Assembly: GCA_030248215.1 (NCBI GenBank)
Contig: JASANG010001348.1
Coordinates: 1-64,000 of the forward strand
Reading direction: 5' to 3'
DNA from: Enoplolaimus lenunculus
Taxonomy: Eukaryota; Nematoda; Enoplea; Enoplida; Thoracostomopsidae
Length of the DNA stretch: 64,000 bases
Shown here: positions 35,801 through 47,800 of the stretch, in pieces
How positions within the stretch are numbered: position 1 is the stretch's first letter
Layout: each line of letters opens with the position of its first letter
Program-made: the position numbers and the translations under genes
Notes under the pieces: generated by a model
What the model was told of the DNA's origin: nothing
The model's input: only the letters and a program-made list of their open reading frames with translations
Database searches by the model: none

Positions 35801-38800
35801 ATAGACTTCAAACTTTAACAGTTTCTTGAATTCAAACGCAACAGTTACTGTTAAACAGCCGCATAATCTGACTTGTGTCAACCTGACAAACGTTAGGGTA
35901 GGGTTAACGCAAAAAGGTTTACGTTTGCGCGCTCGCGCTAAATCTACCGTATGACATACTTTGTGGCCTCGGTAACTTTTATATGATTTGATCCATGACT
36001 CTGTATCGTGCTTATTTTATCTAATGAATTCAATCATACACGATTAATCACAAAAGTTTAACAATTCAAATTGCAGCTGCAAAACGTTGTGCGTGCGATT
36101 GCTGCTTTATGACATGAATATTGGGTCACATTAACACTCGACTTACGTGAACTACTTTTTCAAGTGTTTTGTGCAAAATATGAGCTCGTCGTTTCATTAA
36201 CTGCACGTCCCACATTGACGAATCCTTTGCTTGTCCATTTTTAATCGGATTAACAAAACGATTTTTGAATTCTTTTTTCGTTCCAAGCAAATTCGGTTTC
36301 ACAAACTGCACCATAGTGTGATCTGAAATGCGCAGAAAACAGAAACTAAACCACCGGACAAAATTCCAATAGTGGCTTCCCGAGTATCTAAAGAAAAAAT
36401 TCCATGCGTTCAAACATCAAGAAGCCTTTCCAATAAACATTGCAGCAAATAAATTAAACAAAGGTCGTACGTCATCCTGCATATTTTTGCCCAAGTATGC
36501 TACGTAATAGTTTGGTCCCATCTAAATTGCTACTAAACTAACTGGCAAATCAGACAGGTTCAGATATACGGCCAGCTACATTATTGTAATTAGATAAATC
36601 CAAATTGCTGCTACGCCTAATCTGAACAGCTATTTACACAGCATAGAATTTTACCCTACGTCAATTGGCAATTAGTAATGACCCTGTTGAGCTCTCCTTT
36701 GTTAGAGGCCTTCCCTCACACAGCCAAGTTCCTGGCTTTTGATTTGTCCCCCAGATTAATGCATGGTCCACAATAAGGAGTGACACTGTGGCGGAAAATT
36801 TCCAGTCATTCCGACAAATTAATAAATTTATAAAATATTTTATTTCAGTTTGCAAACTGAATTTTAAAATTTTTGATAAATTTATCACAAGAGAAACTCC
36901 CCAGTATATTCACTTTCAATTCGTGATCAAAGCCCCCACAAAAAATGGAAAAAGGGAGAGGCCACAGGTCCAAGACAAACACTAATCTCAACTTACATTC
37001 AATCAAATTGTTTTGCAACGGTGTTCCAGTTAGACATATTCGACGAGGTGTTTTAATCAAATTCATCTGTTTACTAATGCTTGTCGATTCGTTTTTTAAA
37101 ACGTGTCCTTCGTCGCATACGACCAGATCAGGGCCTACAATATCAGACAAGTGGTTAAATAACTAACCTACACGCAAATTAGAATTGATGACTAAAAATT
37201 GTTTATTATAAAAAAGTAATATTCGAGCCCTTCTGAAATCACGGGAGCTTCCAGGACTCTAGCATGTGTACGTAACGTTCAGCAAACATTTCGAAGAGAA
37301 GTTTCTTGTGCTGCCACCTGAAAACTTTTTCAACCCTGGACAACTCACAAAGCATTGCTTTACCCCTGACCCCGCCCTGGCTACAATTTTCATCCCAACA
37401 TCATGAATAACATTATACGCTATGGAAACCAAACAAAAATGATGCGACGTCCAATTACCTGGATCTATCAGTGCAGTCTTGAACGTTTCCTTCAACTTTT
37501 TCTTGGTAATACGTGCACCGCTAGACATCGTCCGAAACATATCGTAACCCATTACAAGTACACCGCCTTCTGCCACCCATTCTTTAACTACTTCACCGCG
37601 TTGCCAGTTGCTTTTCTGTCCTGATATGTCCCAAACCTAAAAACAATAAAAAGAAATTTACATTGGCTGCATCGGAAATCCTGTGACAAAATACTAAACA
37701 CTTTCTTAACCAACTATAACTACATTTAAACCGATGAGTTGAATCAATAAAAAATCAAGTCACATGTTCAGTTCATATTTAGCACCGGAAACGCAGACCT
37801 GGCTAAAAAATTTCATAACCGGTTTTTGGTAAATATTAATTTTATCAGACCTTAAACGGTAATAACAGACTTCAGAATGCCTCACATTAAGCTCAAGTGA
37901 CTCGGAATCATCGTTGTCGTTATCGGATTCTGGCCCAAGCCATTTTTGAAATTCATACACCCAATTACGAAGTGTGTTCACCGGGGCAACAACGAGCGCT
38001 CGAGCAATTTTCAACTCCTTCACATTCATTAACGTATGAACAAGAGTAATAACCTAAAAACCGAAGAACAATTAAAAACTTTTCCACAAAAATTTTGAAC
38101 TGCATAATTACATATAAATAAATTAGCTCGCGATTAGTATTGTTTACTACCAATGTAAATAAGTTTTTCAAATAAATTACGTGCGTTTGCTTTTCTTGCA
38201 TTTTGTGTACGGTCTACAAAACTTCCAATCCCTGTTCATTTAACAAAATAAAACCTTTCTTTCAAGATAAAACGGATTTAACAAACGTCCTAAAATTACG
38301 TTCCGTGCACTTGCTTCCCTCAGCAATTACGTAGCCCATCTCTACTTTTATCATAAGATACAGCACCTGAAGTGTTTTTCCAAGACCCATGCAATGAGCC
38401 AAGATTGCTCCGCCACCACCGTAGTCTCCTGTTCTACAAGCTTCAAAATTTTCAATAACGCATTCATACATGTGTCTCACTCCTATAAAAAAGACATCCA
38501 TAAATTTAAATAATATAGCAGTGGAAAATTTTCTGATTAAACATAAGTACTAACTGAAAAATTTCCCATTCATGACATACATTATGTCAATAATTTGCAC
38601 TACATAGTTTGCCCCGGGCGGGCTAATACCAACGGGGCTCAATTAATATTCTGCAAGAATGTATTTAGTTTTGCCAAAACCGAATACTGTAATGTAAAAA
38701 ATGAGTATCAGTCCATATTTTATACCATTTTTGCATAACCTAAGTACCAGATTCTTATTCTGCTCTGATTGCACTAATAGTTTGAACCCGGTTAGGCCCC

Positions 38801-41800
38801 GCTAAATCAAGCGTAACATGTTAGTTAATTTTTTGCTATAGGTTACTTCTCGAGTATTACGATACAAGTCATGCTAAAAAATTAAAATGTTTCGCGCCAA
38901 CAATTTTCCATTGTGAACTTGCTACATTACCTTCTGCCTGATGATGCTTCAAATGTTTCAGTAGGCGTTTGTGGACTTGAACAAGAGGTTTGCCATTGTC
39001 GTCTTGATCCAAAATAACAGAAGTCACGCGGAGCGCTTCGCTGCTTGTTGCGGATTTCTCAACACTTATGCTGTTGTACTATAAAAAGTGCAGTGACAGT
39101 CGTATTTTATAGAATTTAACCCGTTGCGACATTTCATCTTGAAAGCAAATACAGGATGTCCGTGGAATTCGAGCAAAAAATTCCCTGACAAAAGTTCCCT
39201 GAGCTTCCTGTGATAAATAGGTGCTACCAAAAAGACACGTTTCCCTTAGGAAAACCGCAATTTTGAAGTCAACTAAACAATTTCACAACGTTAGACCGGA
39301 TATTAATTTACCGGATACCGGGACCGGTCGCGCCCTGGTTACATGTTCAGTAAGGTAACCAAAAACCCAAAAGCCATCACTTAGATAGAGATAATCCAAG
39401 CCATTATATCGCACGAGAGATACTAGACTCTGACGAACCTACCTTTTCCTGTCGTTCGGCAAGACGTTGTTGACGTTCGAGTTCAGCTTGAAAAGCATCC
39501 TTTGTTTCTTGCGTCAGTTTTTTGTTGGTCATAATTTTGCGGATTTTTCGCTTCTTTTTCTCACCGTCCTCAAAATTATAAATTATATTTCAAGCATACA
39601 TTGCTACACAAACTCATATGACACATTTACATGTTCTGTTAACGGTCAGACAGTAAACAGTAATTGAGGAACAGAGGATATTCTTATGTCCGCTCTAAAT
39701 ACTGATCTTTTTTAAATTAACCAATTGGAACAAGCGACGCGGATGAGTTTGCGGTCACTACACCATACGCAAAGTAAAAGTCATACCAGAGTTACACAAA
39801 CATCGTTCGCTTTTCCAAACCTACTCAGCTTTTCTGCAATCCAATTTTACCTCCTCGTCCTCGTCCTCCAAAATTCCAACTTCAGCGCGCAATTTCGCTT
39901 CTTCACCTTCCGACTCACTGCTTCGTTTTACTCTCCGACGCTTCCGTTTCGGTTTGTTGTCATTTTCAGTTTCTCCCTAAAACATTAACGTTTGATAAAA
40001 TTGAAAAATATCTCGTTGATACAAAGAAAGGTTTTCACTTTCAAATATGAATTTATAAAACATTTGACAAAAGATTAATTCCCCTAGAAACGCTCGATTT
40101 ACTCCGTAACATTACCTTTGCAGGCCGTCCCCGTTTCCCACGCTTCTCGCCATTCTTCTTCTTGTTTTTCTTTCCATCACCACCATAACCGTTGTCTTTT
40201 TCTTTGTCCTCACTTTTTCCACCGTCCGATTCAGACAGCTCTGCATTGAACAAGTCCGAATCCGACTTTTCATAACTATCTTCACTATCATTATCGGTAT
40301 CATTCTTTGATCTTGCTTTTCCCGAATCTTTTTCATTTTTGTCCTCAGAGTCATCCCCGCTGGACAACCGAAAGTCGCTGTCATCATTTTGTTTATTTTT
40401 TGACTCGCCAGTGCCTTTATGTTTTTCAGACTTAGACTTTTTGTTTAATGTGCGTTTGGTTTTCGTTTTAGCATCGTGTGTTTCATCTTCGCTCTCGTCG
40501 CTGTCCGATTCACTGCTCGTAACAACTATCTTCGCCCTGCAACCGAGATAGATTACGATTGAGAAATCTCAATTTCGTTGAGTTTCAACAAATGCTATTT
40601 CTGAACTAAAAGCGTGAGTTTGAAGTATACTGCGGCCACGGCAACGGAAGTACCAGCCCGGTTTTTCAAAACGGAAATCGAGTCCACAACAATCGACAGT
40701 TTCAAATTATATATTATTACAGCCAGGGTTTTTTTCAAATACAAAGGTGTGCTAATTAATGTGCAAAATAAAGTCAAGGTGTGCAAAATTAAGTCTATCT
40801 GTGCTGAATGCAGGACTGATTATAACGGCGAATCAAAGGCAATTATGATGACTCATTCTATGCGCTTCGTATACATGTGTGGTATATATGTATTAGATAT
40901 ACATGTGTGCATATATATGTATTGCACCGCACATATGTACATATTATTTATGCGATATTTGCACGGTGAAACCCTAATCCGAGTACGCTCAAAATGACTT
41001 AAAACACCTTTTTGCCGGATTTGAAGATGAAATAAATGAAAGGCAAGTGGACATGAATTTCGAGGAGTTTTAAACAAATGTTTTCAATTTTTATTCCACT
41101 GTAACGTGTGCAAATTAATGTGCAAAATTAAGTTTAAGTGTGCAAAAGCACACTATTTTGCACAAAAAACCCCCAGATTACAGCATGTTTCTACTCTCGA
41201 ATACAAATTACAACGATGACGAAAGCGCATAATGAGTAGTATGTGCAAAATTAACATTTTTAGATCAATGGCTCGTGTTTGCCTTCTGTGAAGGTTAAAC
41301 TTAGTAGCAGACAAACGTTGAAATTAGTCACAAATATATTCAAATTCAAAACGGATTACCAGGCTACCAGCCATTCTAATGCCCCAATTTAACAAACATG
41401 AGACACTGACCGTTTTTCTCGTACCTGTTAGTATTTCGAGCTGAACGTCTGCCCTTCTTGTCGTCTGTCAATTCTTCGTCGTTCCCTTGATCATTCTGCT
41501 TCTCATTTTTCGCCCCATCATCTTTACTCATCCACTGAGCATCGTCATCATTAGCAGCTGAGGCATTATTCCCGTTCGCCCAATTCTGAGAACCACCCGG
41601 TGATTTTTGAAGCACCAGCTTTGGTATACGAACCCGCAATAATTCCTGGGCTCGGACGAGATCAGGATCAGCTAAAACACAGCAAAACATTTGAATAAAA
41701 ATAATGCGAAAGTATAACATGGTCGCGCGAAATATGGCAGTATTAGCGACTTCATGAATCTGTACAAGCTCTATAAGCCATCGTGCTTTCAATATCTATC

Positions 41801-44800
41801 TTACAACAATTCGGTGAAGACGGTCGGGAATAAGACATTCTGTAGTTATGCCGAATTTTTTTTGTTTCAAAGTGCAAACAAATTACACCAGCATTTATAA
41901 ATTCGTAATACAAGCAAATGAATTTACCGTCACCTTCTGTATCACCATTGCTTTGTTTATCCTTTGTGTTTGATTTCAATTTCGTCTTTTCTAAAATCGA
42001 GTGAAAACTTACTACTGCAGTTGCGACAAAAATTACACAAATACACAACAATACTTCGGAAAACATAATCTGGGACCATATTTTGCAAATTTGAGCGAAG
42101 AAGAAATTTTTGACCCTCAAAAATCAAATATAATGACAATTTCCTCGAACATGATGTTTTCTATTAATCTGACAATAAGTTTTGATAGAACCTAAAAATT
42201 AACCTTTACAAATTTCTGTGTTTTGATCACTTTTCTTAGAGGAATTCGACGAGTTTTCAGCGTTTTCAACTGTTCCGTTCATAAGCACCTCTTTACAGTT
42301 ATCGCGAGTGCCTTCAGGAACGTCTTGGGTAAGATCCAAATCCTAAAAACTCAAAATTACAAGCGGAATCAAAAAATTAATTTGTCATAGAAGCTAAACA
42401 AAAACTATATACTGCATTACCGCTTTTCACCGCTCGGACTCTACCTGGAGGCGGTAATAGCAAAACGCGGCCAACCCGCCACCACTTTTGGTTTGCCCCC
42501 AAGTTGATGCCCGCCCCACTTTATTTAGAGTGGGTGGCGTTATATAACCTATATGTAATGTACGCCGTAAAATTTGTATAACACGCTAAATCTCAAACAT
42601 ACAACGCTAATACACCACTTCTGGGAACATTTATCACCCATAGAGAACGTAAATAATGCCAGAAGTTAATATTGCATAGTGAGTGATAGAACAGAGTATC
42701 TGTATATAACGCATAGGAAGAGCAAGAGGCCAGACAGAAACAAGTGTTTTAACTTCACTGGTTTAAAGCGAGCAAACAGTAAAAGACTAACAAACAGAAG
42801 GGCATTTGGACAAAACGAAGAGCGTTGCGCAAACTAACAATATTATTATCCATGAAACTGTTACTTAATATGTGCAAACTAAAAACTTAGGAACAACCCC
42901 CCACCCAAAAAATAGGCAGAGAGAAGTAAGCTGAACATACCTCTAGATCAACTGGTTCTATTGGGAAGGCTGTTACCCCAGGCATCGCTGCCAAATTTGT
43001 CGATAATTGACTGGATATTTTAGAAACATCCTGTATATTAATTTCAGCGGCAGGTTTCGTATTCAATGTTTTGATTTCACTATGGCTTTTGTCAGCATCA
43101 GATGTTTTGCCACGAGCGTTCAACGCGTTCTCATCGTTTTTAGTGTTAGACCCAACGCTGGCATCAGCCTAAAAATAGGGCAACCTGATATCCGTTTACG
43201 TTTCCGGTAAAAATCGGCGTCCGGTTCAGTTTCTGTTTCCGTTATATATAGAAACAACGCAAATTCTGTTATTTGTACCCTGAAACATTCGTTATAAATC
43301 ACGTATATGTCCGCAATTTTTCATTGCAGATATGTTGCGATTGTTCGAAATGTAATAAAAATTACGAAATTCATCCAAAATCTTAAAAATTCGGCGCATC
43401 CACCATTTTTGCTTTAAAATTTTGGAAAGCCAAATGAATATTTGCAACCTTCAATGTTGGTTAAAAATAAAACATCTTTGAAGCTTTTATACTTCAATAT
43501 CCGTTTTCCGTTTCCGTTATTTTGAGTGGAGAGTTAAAAATTACCGAAACCGGAAAACAAAAAATGTTTGTTGCCGAAAAATTGATTTTTAACTCCATTT
43601 TATCGCTTCGAGAAAAAATTTCAATACCAAAAATAGCGGAAAATTCTGGTTGCACCCTGATTTCGCGGTAATTTGAAGCTAAAGACATTTTTAAATAAAC
43701 GTCCTCTTTCAAAGATTATGTAAGGAAACGTTTCAAATCAACCCTAATAAAATGAAGGTAACTAAAACTAATTGTCAGAGTGGGTACCAGTGCTTACTAT
43801 GCATTACGCAATAAAAACTGAAATTCTCTATATAGTTCTGTTTTATGAAACATATGAAAAATACCTCAGAATTTTTAGGGTTATTGTCTTTCACAGTAGT
43901 TGATCTGATTCGCAGTTTCGCGGTAACAAGAGCCTGATTTGCTTGCAACTGTTTCTCAAGCTCTGAATCATGGCCAGACGAATGTTGCTCAGCATCACTT
44001 TCACCATCTTCTACAGTCTGAAACAACTGCGTTTTAATTCTAAAAACTAAAGAACAAAATGCGACAGCTAAACTACGTTTGCCCACAGCAACTCATCTCC
44101 CGTCCCGATTGTATGTAATATGCAACACACTATGCCAACTCAAATTAAATTGCTCCTAATGAAACCGGTCATGACACACCTGGCCTAGATATCATAACAC
44201 ATTGTTAAAATTATAATGTTTTACAAAAATATCATGCATCAGACATGATTAACACCAAACATACCTAGACATTACGTAGAACTCTGTCAAACAGACAGTG
44301 ATGAAAAGCAGTCATTCAGGGCAGAAATTTTTCAAAAATTATCAGCCTAGCCGAAGTAAGTTACATGCTAACATTTATTGTATTCGAGACAATGGTAGGT
44401 AGTAGATAGATGTCAAAACCAAACAAAATTTCGTTTTAATGAGCTAACTTGCTGACATATTGATGTTAGCTTGACATGTAAAATTTACTTTTTTCGAACG
44501 TGGTATCGAAACAAAAACAACATTTACAATAATATTATTTCTAACCTTTTTAGTACGTTTCTTAACAGATGGCCTAGCATCTACAGTTTTCTTGCTGTTT
44601 CGACTGTGTGAAACATTCGTATCAGCTTTGGCAGCTTGACGAATTAACTTTTGTGCCAGCTCGCCTGGTGGACGGCTGGGTGCATTATCATCAATATCAC
44701 TATCAATCTCTGATGAAGACAAAGATTCTGCTACGTTATTGCAATCAGCTTCATTTTGTTTAGATTTGCCCCGTCCTAGACGACCAGTGTTTTTGTCTCC

Positions 44801-47800
44801 TGTAGACGAATAATTGTTACGTATCAATGAGTGCCAGTTTTCGGCAACATGATCAAAGACTTATCATATATTATAACGCCAAAAGTGCCAACCAAAAATT
44901 CGTCTGTTAATAATGAGTCCAAATCACTGTTTAAAATGTAAATACGAAACATAATAAAATATTCCTGTTGTTATTTAACCTAAATTAGTATCACAAATCT
45001 GAAACCATTTATCACACGTAACCTAAACTACCAACGAAAATATCATACAAGACGGACCTGTCGTTTTATGCTTTCTTCTTTTCACAGTTTCTGATATTTT
45101 GTTTGGCGCTGATGAGTTGCTATCCTCCGAGTAAGAGCTCGTTGACTGATCATAGTTAACTTGCTTTTCTATATTAATAGTAAAAAAATTATTCAAGCTT
45201 TCATATTTAAGTTTTCGTACGCCGCATAAGTAGGCTGGTTGGGTTTAGACAACGACAGTTGTGCGTAATTGCAGCTAAAAGAACAGATCTTCATAGGAGG
45301 TTTCAATCTGGTAACCGACGGGTTCTCAGTGCAGCGCGCTCCACTGACTACTGACCCACGTCGCATCTAAATTCTCCTGCGTTAATTTTGTGCACAAGTC
45401 TTATGTGTCGGACTGCAACATGAGCCTTTTAAGCTCCATATGTATCTTGGTTCCTTCCGTGTATTATGGCTAACCTTTACATATATGCATCTGTGGGTCT
45501 CATAATATGCATTAGCGTTCTTCCGACGTTTAGCATAATAACAAGCTGGCGTAGTCTGTCTACAAGTGTCAGCCTGTCTTTAGCTCTTGTCATTGGCAAC
45601 TTACGACCTAAAAACTTTGGCATCAAGCGAATGGGATGCGAACATATATCATACCAGAACAGAAATTCATCCATTAGGGTTGCGCTATAGTTTGTTGATG
45701 TGCGGCGCCGTCCATCATCCGTCCGGTGCTGTCCGTCGCGGTCCATCACCCTTCCGGCGCCGTCCGTCACCGGTACGCACGGCGATGGAGGGCGCCGTCT
45801 GTTACCGTGCGTCACCCGTACGGCGCCCTCCGTCACCGTGCGTCACCCGTACGGCGCCCTCCGTCACCGTGCGTCAACCGTACCCGTAAGGCGCCGTCCG
45901 TCACCATGTGGTATCGTACGCAAATAACTCAAATACGATACCGTGTAGTGACGGACGGCGACGCACGGTGACGGACGGCGTCGTAGGGATGACGCACGAA
46001 GGCGGACGGCGCCGTACGGGTGACGGACGGTGAATGCGACGCCGCACGACAACTGTAGCGCAACCCTAATGTTAACCCAGTTTTCTAGAACGATCACAAT
46101 CAGCAATTTGTTCAAATAAAACCCACCACACGTGCATGTGCCAAATAAGCTAAAACTAACTTTTTCTCAACCTTCCAGCTTGTCCGTTTGCAGAATTATC
46201 AGCACACACAGCTTCTGGTGAGCGATGACTGCTTAAAAAATCCAACATTTCCAACATTGGTGGTATCATTTAATTTTGTTCGGCAAAAATACAGTGTCCC
46301 CAAACATTTTGGGGGCGTGCACTTACACGATAGTACATAACGACTTCTAATATACCTGGATTGCGAAGGACCACTTACATGATAACACCCAAATTACATA
46401 GCTACGTACGTAGAGCCAGTTGTTGGATGTCCGCCCTAACAATAACTGGCTTCTCTACAGCGGGGGGGCCCAGCACTTTTCGAAATTTTAATTTTTCCCC
46501 CGGCGAAAATTTTGCCGCCCCCAGGGAAGGCCCCCCGGCGAATTTTCGGCCGGCACCCAGCAAATTTTTTGTTGGGGGGCCCCAGGACTTTTCTAGGTCA
46601 AATTTTCAATGTTAAAACGTAAAGACCTGGACTTCTTTTGAGGCGGACATTCGGCAAAATATGATTTTATATTACGCTGAGTACTCATAATTTTTAATAG
46701 CGTTACAAATACCAGTAGTAACTAATACAATTCAATAATGAACTGAAAAAGCACAATTATATAAAGATCGTTTCAGGGCATACAGCATTCGAAAGTACCT
46801 TGCAGCAGCAAGTTCAACCCGCCTGACCTTATGATAAATTGCAGCTGTGACTAATATACAAAATATATATTAATCACAGTTTCAATTATAGATTATCTAT
46901 ATTTTATATAATTGTGCTTCTTTCAACTTCTGGTTAAGTTGTCAGTAAATACGTAATATTAGTTAAAATTATTGTTATTAGATTTTTGTCATGTTGAGCG
47001 ATGAGTAATCTTACGTTGAGTTGGAAACACGGTCTAGAATGAAAAAATGGTCCAAAAAGTCGGTTTGCATAATTTTAAGCCTGCACCCCAGGACCCCCCA
47101 GATCATCTGGGGGCCCCAGGAAACGCCCCCCGGCGTAAATTTTCAAGCTGTGGAGAAGCCAGAATAACGAATATATTTTTCGCTAACCTCAAGGAAATCC
47201 CGGTGGATGTGCTTGGTACGGAGTTAACTGCATGATCCAGCTGCTCAACGTGCTAAAAATATATATCAATCAATCGAAAACCAGTTACGTATATAAGTAT
47301 ATATGCATGTTACAGTGCAGGAAAAAGTGCTAAAGCACATAAATTCGGATTCAAATTTTGCCAAAAGACGAATCCAAAAGCCCACTACAACAATAATCGG
47401 CAATATTTTTACATTTTTAAACAAAAAATTTAAATATATACGTGTAATTTCAAAACTAAGGTCAAACACGAAATGATAATAAATGTTGTTAAATAAGGTT
47501 CGGATTTAATAAATTTACCGATTGATTCAGAATCGCTTAAACTCTGGATTCGGTGCCACACTGTCATTTAAACTGAGGTACAATGTATGTAACTAAATAA
47601 ACGTACACAAGATAAAATAGAAACTTACTGATTCTATTTCGTCTATACCGATTGGCGTATTTGCCGTCGTCTTCACCGCATTGCACGACATCTTTGCTTT
47701 CAAATTTGAATATTTTTCATAAATTTGCCGATTTTCAATTTTAGTTTGATTCAGCTCACGTGCCATTCTTTTCAGCTGATCGTGCAGAACCGCAATTTTA

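Larger units (their letters stand above)
32642..36322 (-). other. ATRX: ATRX exons 20-24: inter-lobe region
   Basis: Exons 20-21 encode [71 protein letters not shown] and [16 protein letters not shown], all close to human ATRX. Exons 22-23 are a Ser/Asp/Lys-rich insert ([20 protein letters not shown] and [20 protein letters not shown]), probably disordered with nuclear localisation character. The human protein has a similar insert here. Exon 24 resumes conserved sequence with WWRDKV and [21 protein letters not shown]. Confidence 0.94.
39443..44799 (-). other. ATRX: ATRX exons 6-14: acidic/Ser-rich linker with HP1-like motif and KKRK segment
   Basis: Low-complexity Asp/Glu/Ser/Lys sequence typical of the long ATRX linker (exon 12: [13 protein letters not shown] and similar). 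Exon 11 holds [13 protein letters not shown] (PKLVL at about residues 472-476), which lines up with the human ATRX HP1-binding stretch VKLTPVSLSNSP. Exon 14 gives [19 protein letters not shown] followed by [14 protein letters not shown], matching the conserved KKIRKILKDDKLRTET and ERRKRIAERE just before the ATPase core. Introns 7 and 11 carry MITE-like insertions. Confidence 0.88.
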
